From assembly GCA_963850605.1 (NCBI GenBank), contig CAWKLX010000005.1:310001-374000 (forward strand): 64,000 nt of DNA. The letters are read 5' to 3'. The notes below the pieces were generated by a model. The model did no database searches. It worked only from the letters and a program-made list of their open reading frames with translations, and had not been told where the DNA came from. Positions 9,231-18,117 of this stretch are shown one piece after another (position 1 is the first letter of the stretch; every line of letters begins with the position of its first letter). The position numbers and the translations under genes are program-made. Source of the stretch: BOG-908 sp963850605 (GTDB lineage: Bacteria; Pseudomonadota; Alphaproteobacteria; Acetobacterales; Acetobacteraceae).

Positions 9231-10271
9231 TCATGGACCTTGACGTAGCGCCGGCAGAGGCGCGTCGAGACGCCCGAGCACGCCGTGCCACGTCGCGCGA
9301 AGCCAGGATAGATAACCGGCGGGATCCCGCGCCTCGATCAGGAAGTGGCATGCATAGCGGAGGTGATCGGCCAGCAGCCAGCCCTGCATCCCGTAACGCC
9401 AGAAAATCCATCCACGGTTGCGAAACTGGCAGTAGCGCTTGAGAGGTTCGCGTGGAACCATGGCGTAAAACGCGCCACCCAGGATCGCATGAACCTCCGG
9501 ATCGCACGCGGGATGAAGGAAGCCTACCCGCGTGTCTGTCACCACTCGCAACGACGCACGTCGCGCACGGAACAAAAACTCCACCTCATCACCGCGCATG
9601 AACAATCGCGCGTCGGGCAAGCCGATGCGCCTGAATGTCTCGGCCGCGATCAGCGCCCCGTTAAATAGGTGTGCGAACCCGTCAATGACCGGCTGCGGAT
9701 CGAGTGCTGCGGCGGTGAACCGGGTCCGACCGTGCTGACGAATGGGAAAAGCGAGCCGTTCGGGCTGCTGCACGTTGCGCACCAGCGGACAGGTAATCGC
9801 GCTTGCCTCACGTGCGGCGGTCGCCAGCAATGCGGCGAGGCAACCTGCATCTTCGGGCCTGCCATCATCATCCATGAGCCAAACATGCGTGGCGCCCAGG
9901 GCCAATGCCTCGCAGGCACCGGCACCATACCCTGCCGCCGGGCCCCGGTTTTCAGCCAACTCCAACACGCGCACTCGTCGCCGCGCCGTCACCCTGTCCG
10001 GCAGCGGAGTCGTGCTGCCGTTGTTGACGATCAAGATGTGGTCGGGTACGCGCGCCTGTGCGAGCAGGTCCTCCACGCAGCGCGTCAGCAAGTTCGGCCG
10101 ATTGTGCGTCAGCACGACGGCGACCACCAAAACGTCGTGACTGGCGCTCCTGATTGGCGCGGGTGACGCTATAGCGTTTGCAGCCCGGTCGTTGCGATGT
10201 GCAATGCTCGGCCCGGACCCGGAGCTTCGAAACCCTAGTCGGATGGGCGCCCTTATCGCTGGCCACAGCAC
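9231..10271 (-). CDS. GT2 glycosyltransferase (GlfT1-like)
   Basis: 346 residues from a GTG; homology begins only around residue 46, so the start may be further in. GT2 signatures are VLTHNRPNLLTRCVEDLL, ILIVNNGS, ENRGPAAGYGAG, the metal-binding LMDDDGRP and FMRGDEVEF. Its arrangement parallels the other GT2 in this cluster. Upstream of glf and of the GlfT2-like gene, it plausibly adds the first galactofuranose or a related sugar to the acceptor. No membrane segment is obvious, and the enzyme would act at the inner face of the membrane. Confidence 0.82.
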   Translation of the reverse strand: MLWPAIRAPIRLGFRSSGSGPSIAHRNDRAANAIASPAPIRSASHDVLVVAVVLTHNRPNLLTRCVEDLLAQARVPDHILIVNNGSTTPLPDRVTARRRVRVLELAENRGPAAGYGAGACEALALGATHVWLMDDDGRPEDAGCLAALLATAAREASAITCPLVRNVQQPERLAFPIRQHGRTRFTAAALDPQPVIDGFAHLFNGALIAAETFRRIGLPDARLFMRGDEVEFLFRARRASLRVVTDTRVGFLHPACDPEVHAILGGAFYAMVPREPLKRYCQFRNRGWIFWRYGMQGWLLADHLRYACHFLIEARDPAGYLSWLRATWHGVLGRLDAPLPALRQGP

Positions 10272-10628
10272 GGTCAGGCACTCACCGGCAGCTTGACGGC
10301 CCGCGCTGCAACGCTACGTTGCGACCGACATTGGACGGCACGCGTCTTCGAAGCTCGCCAGTACGTCAGCATGCCGGTTGTCGAAATCCCCGTGTACGGT
10401 CGCCTGAACTCTTCCCGAGTCGCCCGAGCAGGCGGGAAGCGTCTGGCATTTATGCCAGTTCCAGGGTTCGCATACCCGACCCGGGCTGACAATCCTTTTC
10501 ACGATTGTGCTATCTTCATCCTGCGTAGCCGAATTGTCCCAGCAAACGCGGTTGGGCGGCTGAGATATTTCGTGGTAAGCGTCCGGATTGCGGTTGGCTC
10601 GTGGTTGTGTCTGGCCCGGAGATAATGT
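10272..10628. other. Intergenic stretch between divergent GT2 and HAD genes
   Basis: No convincing gene. A 110-codon plus-strand frame here lacks family resemblance. The region should hold the divergent promoters of the galactofuranose unit and of the HAD gene, but no clear -35/-10 pair could be named. Confidence 0.4.
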
Positions 10629-11297
10629 GTGGTCAAAGCAGTCATCTTCGATGTCGATGGAACCCTGGTCGACAGTGTCGACGTCCACGCCCGTGCTTGG
10701 GTCGATGCCTTTGCCGATTTTGGCCATACCGTCGAATTCGACGCAGTCCGCGGCCAGATCGGAAAAGGGGGCGACCAGCTTCTACCGGTCTTTCTGACGC
10801 AAGCCGAGATCGAGGCCAACGGCCAAGATCTGGAGGCGCACCGCGCGCGGATACTGAAGGACCGCTACATGTCTTCGATCAAGCCCTTCCCCGGCGTTCG
10901 CGCGCTGTTTGAGCGGTTGCGTGCGGATGGTCTGGTGATCGCGCTTGCATCCTCGGCTAAGCAAGAAGAGTTACAGACGTACAAGCGTATTGCGCATATC
11001 GATGATCTGGTCGGGATCGAAACCTCAGCGGATGATGCCGACCGCAGCAAACCTAACCCCGATATTTTTGATGCCGCTTTGCGTCGGCTGGGGCCGGATA
11101 TCCCCGCCAGCCAGGCTGTGGCTGTTGGGGACACACCGTATGATGCGGAAGCTGCGGGCCAGGCGGGCGTTCGCTGCATTGGTTTGCTCTGCGGTGGCTG
11201 GCCCGAGGACAAGCTGAGAGAGGCCGGCTGCGTGGCCATATATGCCGACCCTGCCGACCTCTTGGCAGGCTACACCGGTTCCGTGCTTGCCACCTGA
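10629..11297 (+). CDS. HAD-superfamily hydrolase (PGP/beta-PGM-like)
   Basis: 222 residues with all four HAD motifs. Motif I is FDVDGTLVD (nucleophile Asp8, acid/base Asp10), motif II is LASSA, motif III is the lysine in RSKPNPDIF and motif IV is VGDTPYD. The helical cap between motifs I and II is of the C1 type found in phosphoglycolate phosphatases and beta-phosphoglucomutases, so the substrate is likely a small sugar or organic phosphate. Start is GTG. The 3' end overlaps the convergent methyltransferase gene by 28 bases. Confidence 0.85.
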   Translation: MVKAVIFDVDGTLVDSVDVHARAWVDAFADFGHTVEFDAVRGQIGKGGDQLLPVFLTQAEIEANGQDLEAHRARILKDRYMSSIKPFPGVRALFERLRADGLVIALASSAKQEELQTYKRIAHIDDLVGIETSADDADRSKPNPDIFDAALRRLGPDIPASQAVAVGDTPYDAEAAGQAGVRCIGLLCGGWPEDKLREAGCVAIYADPADLLAGYTGSVLAT

Positions 11298-12533
11298 CGA
11301 CCACGGAGCCGCTCGAACACTGCCACACACTCGACTTGCGCCGACCATACGAACTGGTCGATCGGCGTGGCCCGGATCAAGGAATAGCCTGCGGCCCCCA
11401 GCAGCGCGGCGTCACGTGCCAGGGCGGTCGGATTGCAACTGACGTAGATCACGCGCGGCACGCCGGAGATGGCAATCAGCTCGCACTGTGTCTCGGCCCC
11501 GCCATAGGGCGGGTCCAGAACCACGCAGGCCGCTCCCAGCAGTTCCTTGGGCGATACGGGTTGCCGCGCGAGGTCCCGCGCTTTCACCTCAACCCTACTC
11601 CCGGCTTGCGCCCGGCGCACCGCCGCCGCGGCCTCGGCTTCGCCCTCATAAGCCACTACGCGCACATGCCGGGCCATTGGAAAGCTGAGGGTGCCGATGC
11701 CGGCATACAGTTCCACCGCATACGCCCGGCTGGCGGGATGCGGTGGCAGGCCGGCCAGGACGGCGTTGACGATCGCCTGCTCTCCTTCGGGCCGAGGCTT
11801 GAAGGAAAGCTCCTGGCGGGGGCGCGACCGCCTGCCCGGCGAAGCGGATAACCGGCGTGGTCAACAACGCCGCAGTCTCCGGCGCCGCCTTTCTCTGCGC
11901 CCACGAGATCCGTGCAGCTCCCGCGTCTCGGGCAAAGGCAGCCATCTTCGCGCGGTCTGTCGCCGCGAGCGGCCCGTCCGTGCGGATTAATAGATCGGCC
12001 CCGCCTTCCAGCAGATTAGCCAGTACCGAGCCGTCCCGGCGCAACGCCCCCAGGCTCGACAGCAGCGAGCGCAGCGGATCGAGCAGTATGGTCAAAGCCG
12101 GGGCGAGCACCTCGCAGACGTGCAGATCGACAATGTCGATGCCGTGGGCGCGATGCAGACCCAAGGCCACGCCGGCAGGCCCGCGCCGCACCGCAAAGTC
12201 CATACGTCGTCGAGAGCGCGGAGGTGTCCGCACAAGAGGCGCCACTGTCTCGGCCGAAAACCCCACCCGGCTGATGGCAGCCACAACCAATCCACGTTTC
12301 CAACCGGCGTAAGCACTATCCTGCCAATGCTGCAACGCGCAGCCGCCACAGCCCCCAGCGAAATGCGGGCAGGGCGGGACCATGCGGTCTAGGCTCGGGC
12401 TCAGAATATCGACAAGGTCGGCGCGGCCATGTCCGCCGCGTGCGCCTTGCGACGGGTGCGTCCGGACTTCGACCCTCTCCCCCGGCAAGGTACGCGCAAC
12501 ATGCAACGGACTTGACCCCTCTCGGGGCATCAC
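11270..12533 (-). CDS. 23S rRNA (uracil-5-)-methyltransferase, RlmD/RumA-like (frameshifted)
   Basis: The Fe-S cluster cysteines are seen in CPHFAGGCGGCALQHW, and the SAM-binding MELYAGIGTLSFPMA, VLDPPYGG and YVSCNPTALARD mark the TrmA/RlmD family, which makes 5-methyluridine in rRNA or tRNA. One extra G near 11785 splits the frame: AFLQAS runs on into PEGEQAIVNAV only after a shift, and the span is one base over a multiple of three. In-frame sequence before the annotated ATG (RLIGVVDHIGAAGDG) looks like the N-terminal TRAM domain, so the real start is probably 50-80 bases upstream, close to or overlapping the mnmA stop. Confidence 0.85.
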
Positions 12534-12607
12534 GCCGTCACCCGCGGCGCCAATGTGGTCAACAACCCCGATCAGTCGCGCCGCCCCAACCCGCCCATCA
12601 CCCGTTT

Positions 12608-13699
12608 CTAACAGGATGCGGGCGCCGGTTGCTCGCCGCCGCGCATAATGAAGCCGCCCCCCAATACCCGCGTGCCGTCATACAGGACGCAACCCTGGCC
12701 CGGAGCGGGCAGGGCCGGCTCGTCAAGTTCGACCCTGGCGCGTGCGCCATCGGCGATCACCCGCGCAGGCCGCTGCCCATCTCGCGCCCGCAGCTTCACC
12801 GTGCAACGCAGCCCGTCCTCGGGCGGCTCAATCAGCCAGTTCATCTCGCACAGCGCCAGCCGCCTCGTGCCGGTGTCTCGCGGTCCGACTACGATGCGCC
12901 GTGTGCCCGGCTCGATGGCAATGACCGCCTGCTTCTGGCCGCCGATTTGGGCCGCCGCGCCCAGGCGCTTGGACTGCCCGACTGTGTAGCGTCCGACGCC
13001 CTCATGACGGCCGACCACCTGACCGTCATGCGTGACGATCTCGCCTGCTGTCACCGCCTCCGGCCGCAGCCGGCCGACGAGCTCGGCATAGCTGCCGTCC
13101 GGGACGAAGCAGATGTCCTGGCTGTCGGGCTTTTGCGCGACCGCCAGCCCCAGACGGTCGGCTACACGTCTTGTGGCGGCCTTGTCAGGCATGTCGCCGA
13201 GGGGGAATCGGCAGAAATCCAGCTGCGCCTGGGTGGTCGCAAACAGGAACCAGCTTTGGTCGCGTTGTGGGTCGGCGGCTTGGTGCAGCTCGGCGCCATG
13301 CAGCCCGTCCACCCGGCGCACGTAGTGGCCTGTCGCCATGGCTTCGGCGCCCAGCTCGCGTGCCATGCCAAGCAGATCAGTGAATTTCGGTCCCTGGTTG
13401 CAGCGAACGCAGGGCACGGGTGTTTCGCCGATCGCATAGCTAGATGCGAAATCGTCGATGACGGCTGTGCGGAACCGCGCCTCGGCGTCGATCACGTAGT
13501 GCGCGATGCCGAGACGGTCGGCCACGTCCCGAGCATCGAAAATATCCTGGCCGGCGCAGCAGGCTCCGCGGCGGCGCGCGGCTCGCCCGTGATCGTAGAG
13601 CTGCAGGGTGATGCCGATGACCTCATGTCCAGCCTCGGCCAGCAGGCCGGCGACCACGCTGCTATCAACCCCGCCCGACATGGCGGCCACGATCCGCAC
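12608..13699 (-). CDS. mnmA: tRNA-specific 2-thiouridylase MnmA
   Basis: 363 residues, full length. The ATP-pyrophosphatase P-loop SGGVDSS is at residues 8-14. The catalytic cysteine is in VPCVRCN (Cys97) and the persulfide cysteine in SQDICFVP (Cys197). ATGHYVRR and FPLGDMPDK are family marks. The enzyme thiolates U34 of tRNA-Lys, Glu and Gln in the cytosol, using sulfur relayed from cysteine desulfurase. The rRNA/tRNA methyltransferase follows on the same strand, making a small RNA-modification unit. Confidence 0.96.
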   Translation of the reverse strand: MRIVAAMSGGVDSSVVAGLLAEAGHEVIGITLQLYDHGRAARRRGACCAGQDIFDARDVADRLGIAHYVIDAEARFRTAVIDDFASSYAIGETPVPCVRCNQGPKFTDLLGMARELGAEAMATGHYVRRVDGLHGAELHQAADPQRDQSWFLFATTQAQLDFCRFPLGDMPDKAATRRVADRLGLAVAQKPDSQDICFVPDGSYAELVGRLRPEAVTAGEIVTHDGQVVGRHEGVGRYTVGQSKRLGAAAQIGGQKQAVIAIEPGTRRIVVGPRDTGTRRLALCEMNWLIEPPEDGLRCTVKLRARDGQRPARVIADGARARVELDEPALPAPGQGCVLYDGTRVLGGGFIMRGGEQPAPASC

Positions 13700-13732
13700 G
13701 GCCCTGCTCCTTCGTTTGCGGCCGTGCCGCTC

Positions 13733-14191
13733 TCAAGACGTCTTGGCACCCACCGGCTGCACGTCCACACCGACGTTCAATGTGGTGTAACCGGGCTGAC
13801 CTTTCAGGATGAGGTGCACGGTAAACCCGTCATGACCCACGAAACCCGGCGTGGCGGCATACTCCACGCTGGTGCGGCCATTGTACTTGACGACAGTTTC
13901 GCTGCCATGCACCGGCAGGGCCGGCACGAGCGGTGCGTCAAAGGGCTGGCCACTGCCCGCCACCAGCGAGGCGGCACAATAGCCGCCATCATTGCTGATA
14001 GTCATGCTGATCGAGGCAGATCCGCCATCGACAACGTGGAACGGGGCAACGGTGCACAACGCGGCGGGTGGCGGGCCGAGATGGGGGGGAAGACGGGTGG
14101 GAGCCTCGGCCACCGGTGCCGGCGGCTTGGCGCAGCCAGCCAGAACGGCCGCCATGGACAGGGTTGAGAGGCCAAGCAGAACTCGCCGCAC
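13733..14191 (-). CDS. Small lipoprotein of unknown function
   Basis: 152 residues from the GTG at 14191, chosen because it gives a clean lipoprotein signal (RRVLLGLSTLSMAAVLAGC, lipid-modified Cys20) and has GCGGAG seven bases upstream. A longer frame from 14251 adds a non-signal extension. The mature part has a Pro-rich linker and then a beta-rich domain with VVDGGSASISMTIS, GYCAASL and FVGHDGFTVHLI, suggesting an Ig-like or cadherin-like fold. No family name is certain. It lies 33 bases upstream of mnmA on the same strand. Confidence 0.7.
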   Translation of the reverse strand: MRRVLLGLSTLSMAAVLAGCAKPPAPVAEAPTRLPPHLGPPPAALCTVAPFHVVDGGSASISMTISNDGGYCAASLVAGSGQPFDAPLVPALPVHGSETVVKYNGRTSVEYAATPGFVGHDGFTVHLILKGQPGYTTLNVGVDVQPVGAKTS

Positions 14192-14401
14192 GTAGATACT
14201 CCGCAGATGATGACGGGCCTCGGGCAAGCCGGGCACTTGTGCACTGCGCATAGCCTGCCGTGCCGTGCGGGGCTATAGCCGGGTCATGGCGCAGCCGCAT
14301 CACTGATCGCCTCGTGCAGTGTCGGCGTGGATTTCGGGTTGCATGGCGCACGCGGAAGCGATTTAGCTGCGCTCAACACCCCGCCATGCCGGAGCTTTCA
14401 T

Positions 14402-14965
14402 ATGCGTTTGCTTACTTTTGGCGTCTTAACTGCCTGCGTGCTGGCCACGCCCACGCTGCATGCGACCACCAAGCATGTCAGGCACGGCCATGCGTCAACC
14501 GTGGTCGCCCCGACCTGTGAGTTTCCGGCCGACCGCGCCGCCTTCGAGATCGAGGGGCTGAAAAGCCAGCTGATGGTGACCGCGCTCGCCTGCAAGCAGC
14601 AGGACAAGTATAACACGTTCATGTCACGCTATCAGCCGGACGTGGCGCGCGTGGAACAGAGCCTGACGGCCTTCTTCAAGCGAAGCTACGGCAAGCAGTC
14701 GCAGAAAGCCTACGACGAATACATCACCAACCTCGCCGACGTTCAGGAACAGGATGGGTTGAAGGCCGGGACGGCACTCTGCGACAACCTGCCCGCGATG
14801 TTCGACGAGGTGATGAGCCTGCATGATTCGTCCGAGTTGCACGACTACGTCAACAGCAAGGTCATCGCACAACCGATCGATTTCCACCAATGCACTGGCG
14901 CGCCGCCAGCCACATCATCGCATCGGACTAAGCGCGTCTCTCATTCGTCGAAGAACAGTACCTGA
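14402..14965 (+). CDS. Periplasmic protein of unknown function
   Basis: 187 residues beginning with a signal peptide (MRLLTFGVLTACVLATPTLHA). The mature chain is mostly helical, with Cys residues in PTCEFPADRA, ALACKQQ, ALCDNLP and FHQCTG, probably forming two disulfide bonds. A tail rich in Ser, Arg, Lys and His ends the protein. The start at 14402 is supported by GGAG about 10 bases before it. No characterised family is recognised. A strong hairpin follows 6 bases after the stop. Confidence 0.7.
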   Translation: MRLLTFGVLTACVLATPTLHATTKHVRHGHASTVVAPTCEFPADRAAFEIEGLKSQLMVTALACKQQDKYNTFMSRYQPDVARVEQSLTAFFKRSYGKQSQKAYDEYITNLADVQEQDGLKAGTALCDNLPAMFDEVMSLHDSSELHDYVNSKVIAQPIDFHQCTGAPPATSSHRTKRVSHSSKNST

Positions 14966-14971
14966 GACATT

Positions 14972-15012
14972 CGTCCTCGTCCTGGCCGGGAGCGCCGGCC
15001 AGGACGAGGACG
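14972..15012. terminator. Perfect 18-bp hairpin between convergent genes
   Basis: Left arm 14972-14989 and right arm 14995-15012 are exact reverse complements around the loop GAGCG. It lies between the stops of the periplasmic-protein gene and the GH17-GT2 gene, so it can end transcription from both sides. There is no U-tract, so termination would be hairpin-led or Rho-assisted. Confidence 0.75.
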
Positions 15013-15021
15013 TCACATGAC

Positions 15022-17694
15022 TTAGTCGCTTCCTAACTGCGCCAGCATCGCCGGCGCCGATACGATGACCGCGCGCTGTTGCCGGGCCGGGAAGGCGGCC
15101 ACGACAGCCACGGTCACAGCCGCGAGATACGGCAGTGACTGGGTCAGCAGCACCGCGCACCACAGCTTTGCCTCGGCCGTGGCTAGATGATGCACCCAAC
15201 CCACGGCCACCATTGCCGTCCAGCTTGCTATCAGCAGCGCCAGTTCCTCGCGCGCCATCACAAGGCCCTGGACCAGGGCAGGCGCGTCCTCCATCTTCGG
15301 CGTGCGCAGGAAGGGCGCGCTGCGGATGAACAAGCCCTTCCAAACGGCTTTGCCGATCGTGTGGCTCAAAGCGAGGCCGGCCACCGCGGCCCCTAGTCGG
15401 TCGCGCCAGCCGCACGGGACCTTCGCGCCATACAGCGCGAAAATCTGGGCGAGCTTGAAGAAGAACAGCCCAATCGACGGCACCATGAACAGCACGATCG
15501 GGAACTCGAACCGCATCGGCGCCACAATCAGGCCAACAGACCAGGCCAGGCCCATTACCAAAAACGCGAGGCCCAGCGCGTCCCCGACCCAAGGCAGCCA
15601 TCCCGTGACGAATGCCCAGCGTTGGCCAAGTGTGAGTTCGCGATTGAAGGGGTTCAGCAACGCCCCGGCGTGGCCGCGCACAATCTGCATGGCGCCGTAA
15701 GCCCAGCGGAACCGCTGTTTGCGGAACGCGGCGAAATCGTCCGGCATCACGCCGCGCCCAAAGCTGCGGGGCGAATACACCGCTTCCCACCCGGCACGGA
15801 AGAGGCGTAGGCCGAGCTCGGCATCCTCGGTTATGGTCCATTCGGACCAGTTTCCGCCTTGCTCCAACGCGGCACGGCGCACCAGGCTCATCGTGCCGTG
15901 CTGGATGATGGCATTGCGCTCGTTGCGGTTGACCATGCCGAGCTGGAAGAAGCCGGCATACTCCCAGAACATCAGGCGCTTGAAAAAACTACCATCGTTG
16001 TCGTGGTAGTCTTGCGGCGACTGCACGAACCCCACGCGAGGGTTGGCGAATTGCGGCACCATGCAGCGCAGCCAGTCGCGATCGACGATGTAGTCGCTGT
16101 CGAGCACGCCGACGATTTCGGCATCGGCCGCCGTCTGGCCCATCGCAAAGTTCAGTGCGCCCGCCTTAAACCCCGGCCAGCGGCCGAGATGGAAGAAGCG
16201 GAATTTGGCGCCAAGACGTGCGCAGTGTTCGGCCACCGGCTCCCACAGCGTAGGATCGGTCGTGTTGTTATCGACGACCAGCACTTCGAAATCGGGGTAG
16301 TCGAGTTTGGCGAGCGCATCGAGCGTCTGCCTGACCATGTGCGGCGGTTCGTTGCAAATCGGTAAATGGATGCTGACTTTCGGCAGCAGCGCGCCATCGG
16401 CGGCCGGCGCGATCACCGGGTGACGGCGGCGCACCTGGCCGAAGATAGTCTCCGCCAGTTCGAAACTGTCGGCCATCAGCAGGAACAGCAGCAACGCTTG
16501 CCCGGCGGCGAGGGTCCCCCACACCAACTCGGCGAAATGGCTCATATACTTACCGGCCATCGCCAACAGCACCAGTGTGAACACGGCGCTGAACGCCTGC
16601 ACCAGGCCGGCGACCAGCAGCTTGCCTGGCAGGCGGATGTCAGGCCGGCGAGAGAGCAGCAGGCCCGCGGCCAGGGCGGCGCCCAGCACGGAGAAGCCGG
16701 CCCATGTGGCCCAATCCGGGGATTCCGTCACTGGCCCGGTCATCGACCATTTGGCGTGGCCGTCGATGTCCATCATGCCCCAATAACCGGCGGCACGGCC
16801 CTCGAAACTGGTTTTGAAGGGCTGGTCGAACGCCTCCATGACGAAATAGTCGAGGCCACGTTGCTGCGCGATATTGAAGAATTTACGCAGGAACAGCGCC
16901 TGGTTCACACGGCTGGCGACTGCTCCGCCGATGGCCACGCCGTTGGACGGCCAGCCGACCTCGCCAATGACCACGTGCTTGCCGGGATAAGCTTTTTGCA
17001 CCTGGTCCAGGCGCATCATGATCTCGTTGAGTGCGCCGTCGATCGGCACACCTTCCCAATAGGGCAGCAGATGGATGGTGATGTAGTCCACGCTGGCTGC
17101 CAGCTCGGGATGCTTGATCCAGACATGCCAGGGCTCGGCGGTGCTGACCGGCACGTGCACGGCGCGCTTGACCCGGTTGATGTAGCCGATCAGCTGCTGC
17201 GTCGTGAGGTCGTCACGCAGCAATACTTCGTTGCCCACCAGCACGCGATCAACGTTGGGATTGGCATTCGCCGTCTCGATCAGCCGGGCCACCTCGGTGT
17301 TGTCGGCCGCGATCTTGCGGTCCAGCCACGAGCCCAGCGTCACGTGCAGCGGATAGTCGGCAGCCAGCCGCGCCATGTCCGGCATGCCCGCCTGCACGGT
17401 GTAGGTGCGGATGCGGCCAGTGATGGCGCTGGCCTTCGCCAGGTCGTCGCGTATCTCGGCGGTCGTCGGGAACTGGTTCGCCTCTGGTGTCTCGCCACGG
17501 TGATAGGGGGAGAAGGCCAGGCCCGCCACGTCGCCGGTATAGGCGGGGATCTTATGCGGCTGGTTGGTGGCGCTCCACAGGCCCAGGCTCGCCGCGGCGG
17601 AGAGTGCCAGCGCGAGGAGAGTACCCCGCTGGAACAGGCGCGGTTTGATGCGGGTGTGGAGTAGCGTGTCGCCAACGGCAGCGTGCGTCGTCAT
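15022..17694 (-). CDS. GH17-GT2 fusion, membrane beta-glucan synthase/transglycosylase
   Basis: 890 residues from ATG 17694; upstream in-frame codons lack family likeness. After one N-terminal helix (about 24-41) comes a periplasmic GH17-like domain with acid/base Glu156 (VGNEVLL) and nucleophile Glu245 (GEVGWPSNG). Helices at about 330-410 lead to a cytosolic GT2 domain with NEPPHMV, DNNTTD, DSD (532-534), TEDAELG (622-624) and QRFRW (660-664), the processive-synthase signature. More helices follow. Known relatives (NdvB-like/NdvC-type glycosyltransferases) make beta-1,3 or mixed glucans. The two domains suggest synthesis coupled to branching or cyclisation across the membrane; this is inference. 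Confidence 0.88.
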   Translation of the reverse strand: MTTHAAVGDTLLHTRIKPRLFQRGTLLALALSAAASLGLWSATNQPHKIPAYTGDVAGLAFSPYHRGETPEANQFPTTAEIRDDLAKASAITGRIRTYTVQAGMPDMARLAADYPLHVTLGSWLDRKIAADNTEVARLIETANANPNVDRVLVGNEVLLRDDLTTQQLIGYINRVKRAVHVPVSTAEPWHVWIKHPELAASVDYITIHLLPYWEGVPIDGALNEIMMRLDQVQKAYPGKHVVIGEVGWPSNGVAIGGAVASRVNQALFLRKFFNIAQQRGLDYFVMEAFDQPFKTSFEGRAAGYWGMMDIDGHAKWSMTGPVTESPDWATWAGFSVLGAALAAGLLLSRRPDIRLPGKLLVAGLVQAFSAVFTLVLLAMAGKYMSHFAELVWGTLAAGQALLLFLLMADSFELAETIFGQVRRRHPVIAPAADGALLPKVSIHLPICNEPPHMVRQTLDALAKLDYPDFEVLVVDNNTTDPTLWEPVAEHCARLGAKFRFFHLGRWPGFKAGALNFAMGQTAADAEIVGVLDSDYIVDRDWLRCMVPQFANPRVGFVQSPQDYHDNDGSFFKRLMFWEYAGFFQLGMVNRNERNAIIQHGTMSLVRRAALEQGGNWSEWTITEDAELGLRLFRAGWEAVYSPRSFGRGVMPDDFAAFRKQRFRWAYGAMQIVRGHAGALLNPFNRELTLGQRWAFVTGWLPWVGDALGLAFLVMGLAWSVGLIVAPMRFEFPIVLFMVPSIGLFFFKLAQIFALYGAKVPCGWRDRLGAAVAGLALSHTIGKAVWKGLFIRSAPFLRTPKMEDAPALVQGLVMAREELALLIASWTAMVAVGWVHHLATAEAKLWCAVLLTQSLPYLAAVTVAVVAAFPARQQRAVIVSAPAMLAQLGSD

Positions 17695-17992
17695 GGCATC
17701 AAGATCCCGGGTCAGCCGGCACGATGCCAGCGCACGGGAGAGATATACGTTGCACTGCGGCGCAGACTTGGCTCGATTATGGCCGAATTGGGGCAGCGCC
17801 TCACGAGCGCGTGTGGGTCCGCAGTCTGGATGTCCGACCTTACAATCATCGCCGTCATCAGAGGCCGATACCGCTCGGCGAGGCTGCAACGTAGCCAGCC
17901 TGCCGTCTCAGCATGAGAACGCCGCGATCTCCACGGCCAGGGAAATCGGCTATATCGGCCTTAGTTGGTTGGCCGCGCATGGTGGAAAGCGC

Positions 17993-18068
17993 TGGTGCCC
18001 CGTACGGGATTCGAACCCGTGTAGCCAACGTGAAAGGCTGGTGTCCTAGGCCTCTAGACGAACGGGAC
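17993..18068 (-). tRNA. tRNA-Glu (anticodon TTC)
   Basis: On the minus strand a complete cloverleaf runs from GTCCCGT to ACGGGGC-A-CCA with encoded CCA. The anticodon loop CTTTCAC gives TTC. The acceptor stem has one G-T wobble. It lies 49 bases past the recJ stop, same strand. Confidence 0.96.
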
Positions 18069-18117
18069 GTGCAGCCGGTGCGTAGCCAAGCGCCCGGCCA
18101 GGGTCAAGCTAAGCGGC

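Noticed and set aside
10293..10625. 110-codon plus-strand frame upstream of the HAD gene
   Set aside because: No homology, ribosome site or typical codon pattern; the region fits a divergent promoter better.
12440..14167. 575-codon plus-strand frame opposite mnmA
   Set aside because: It mirrors the codon pattern of mnmA and the lipoprotein gene and has no recognisable domain.
16366..17664. 432-codon plus-strand frame opposite the GH17-GT2 gene
   Set aside because: It is antisense to clear catalytic motifs and is a high-GC shadow frame.
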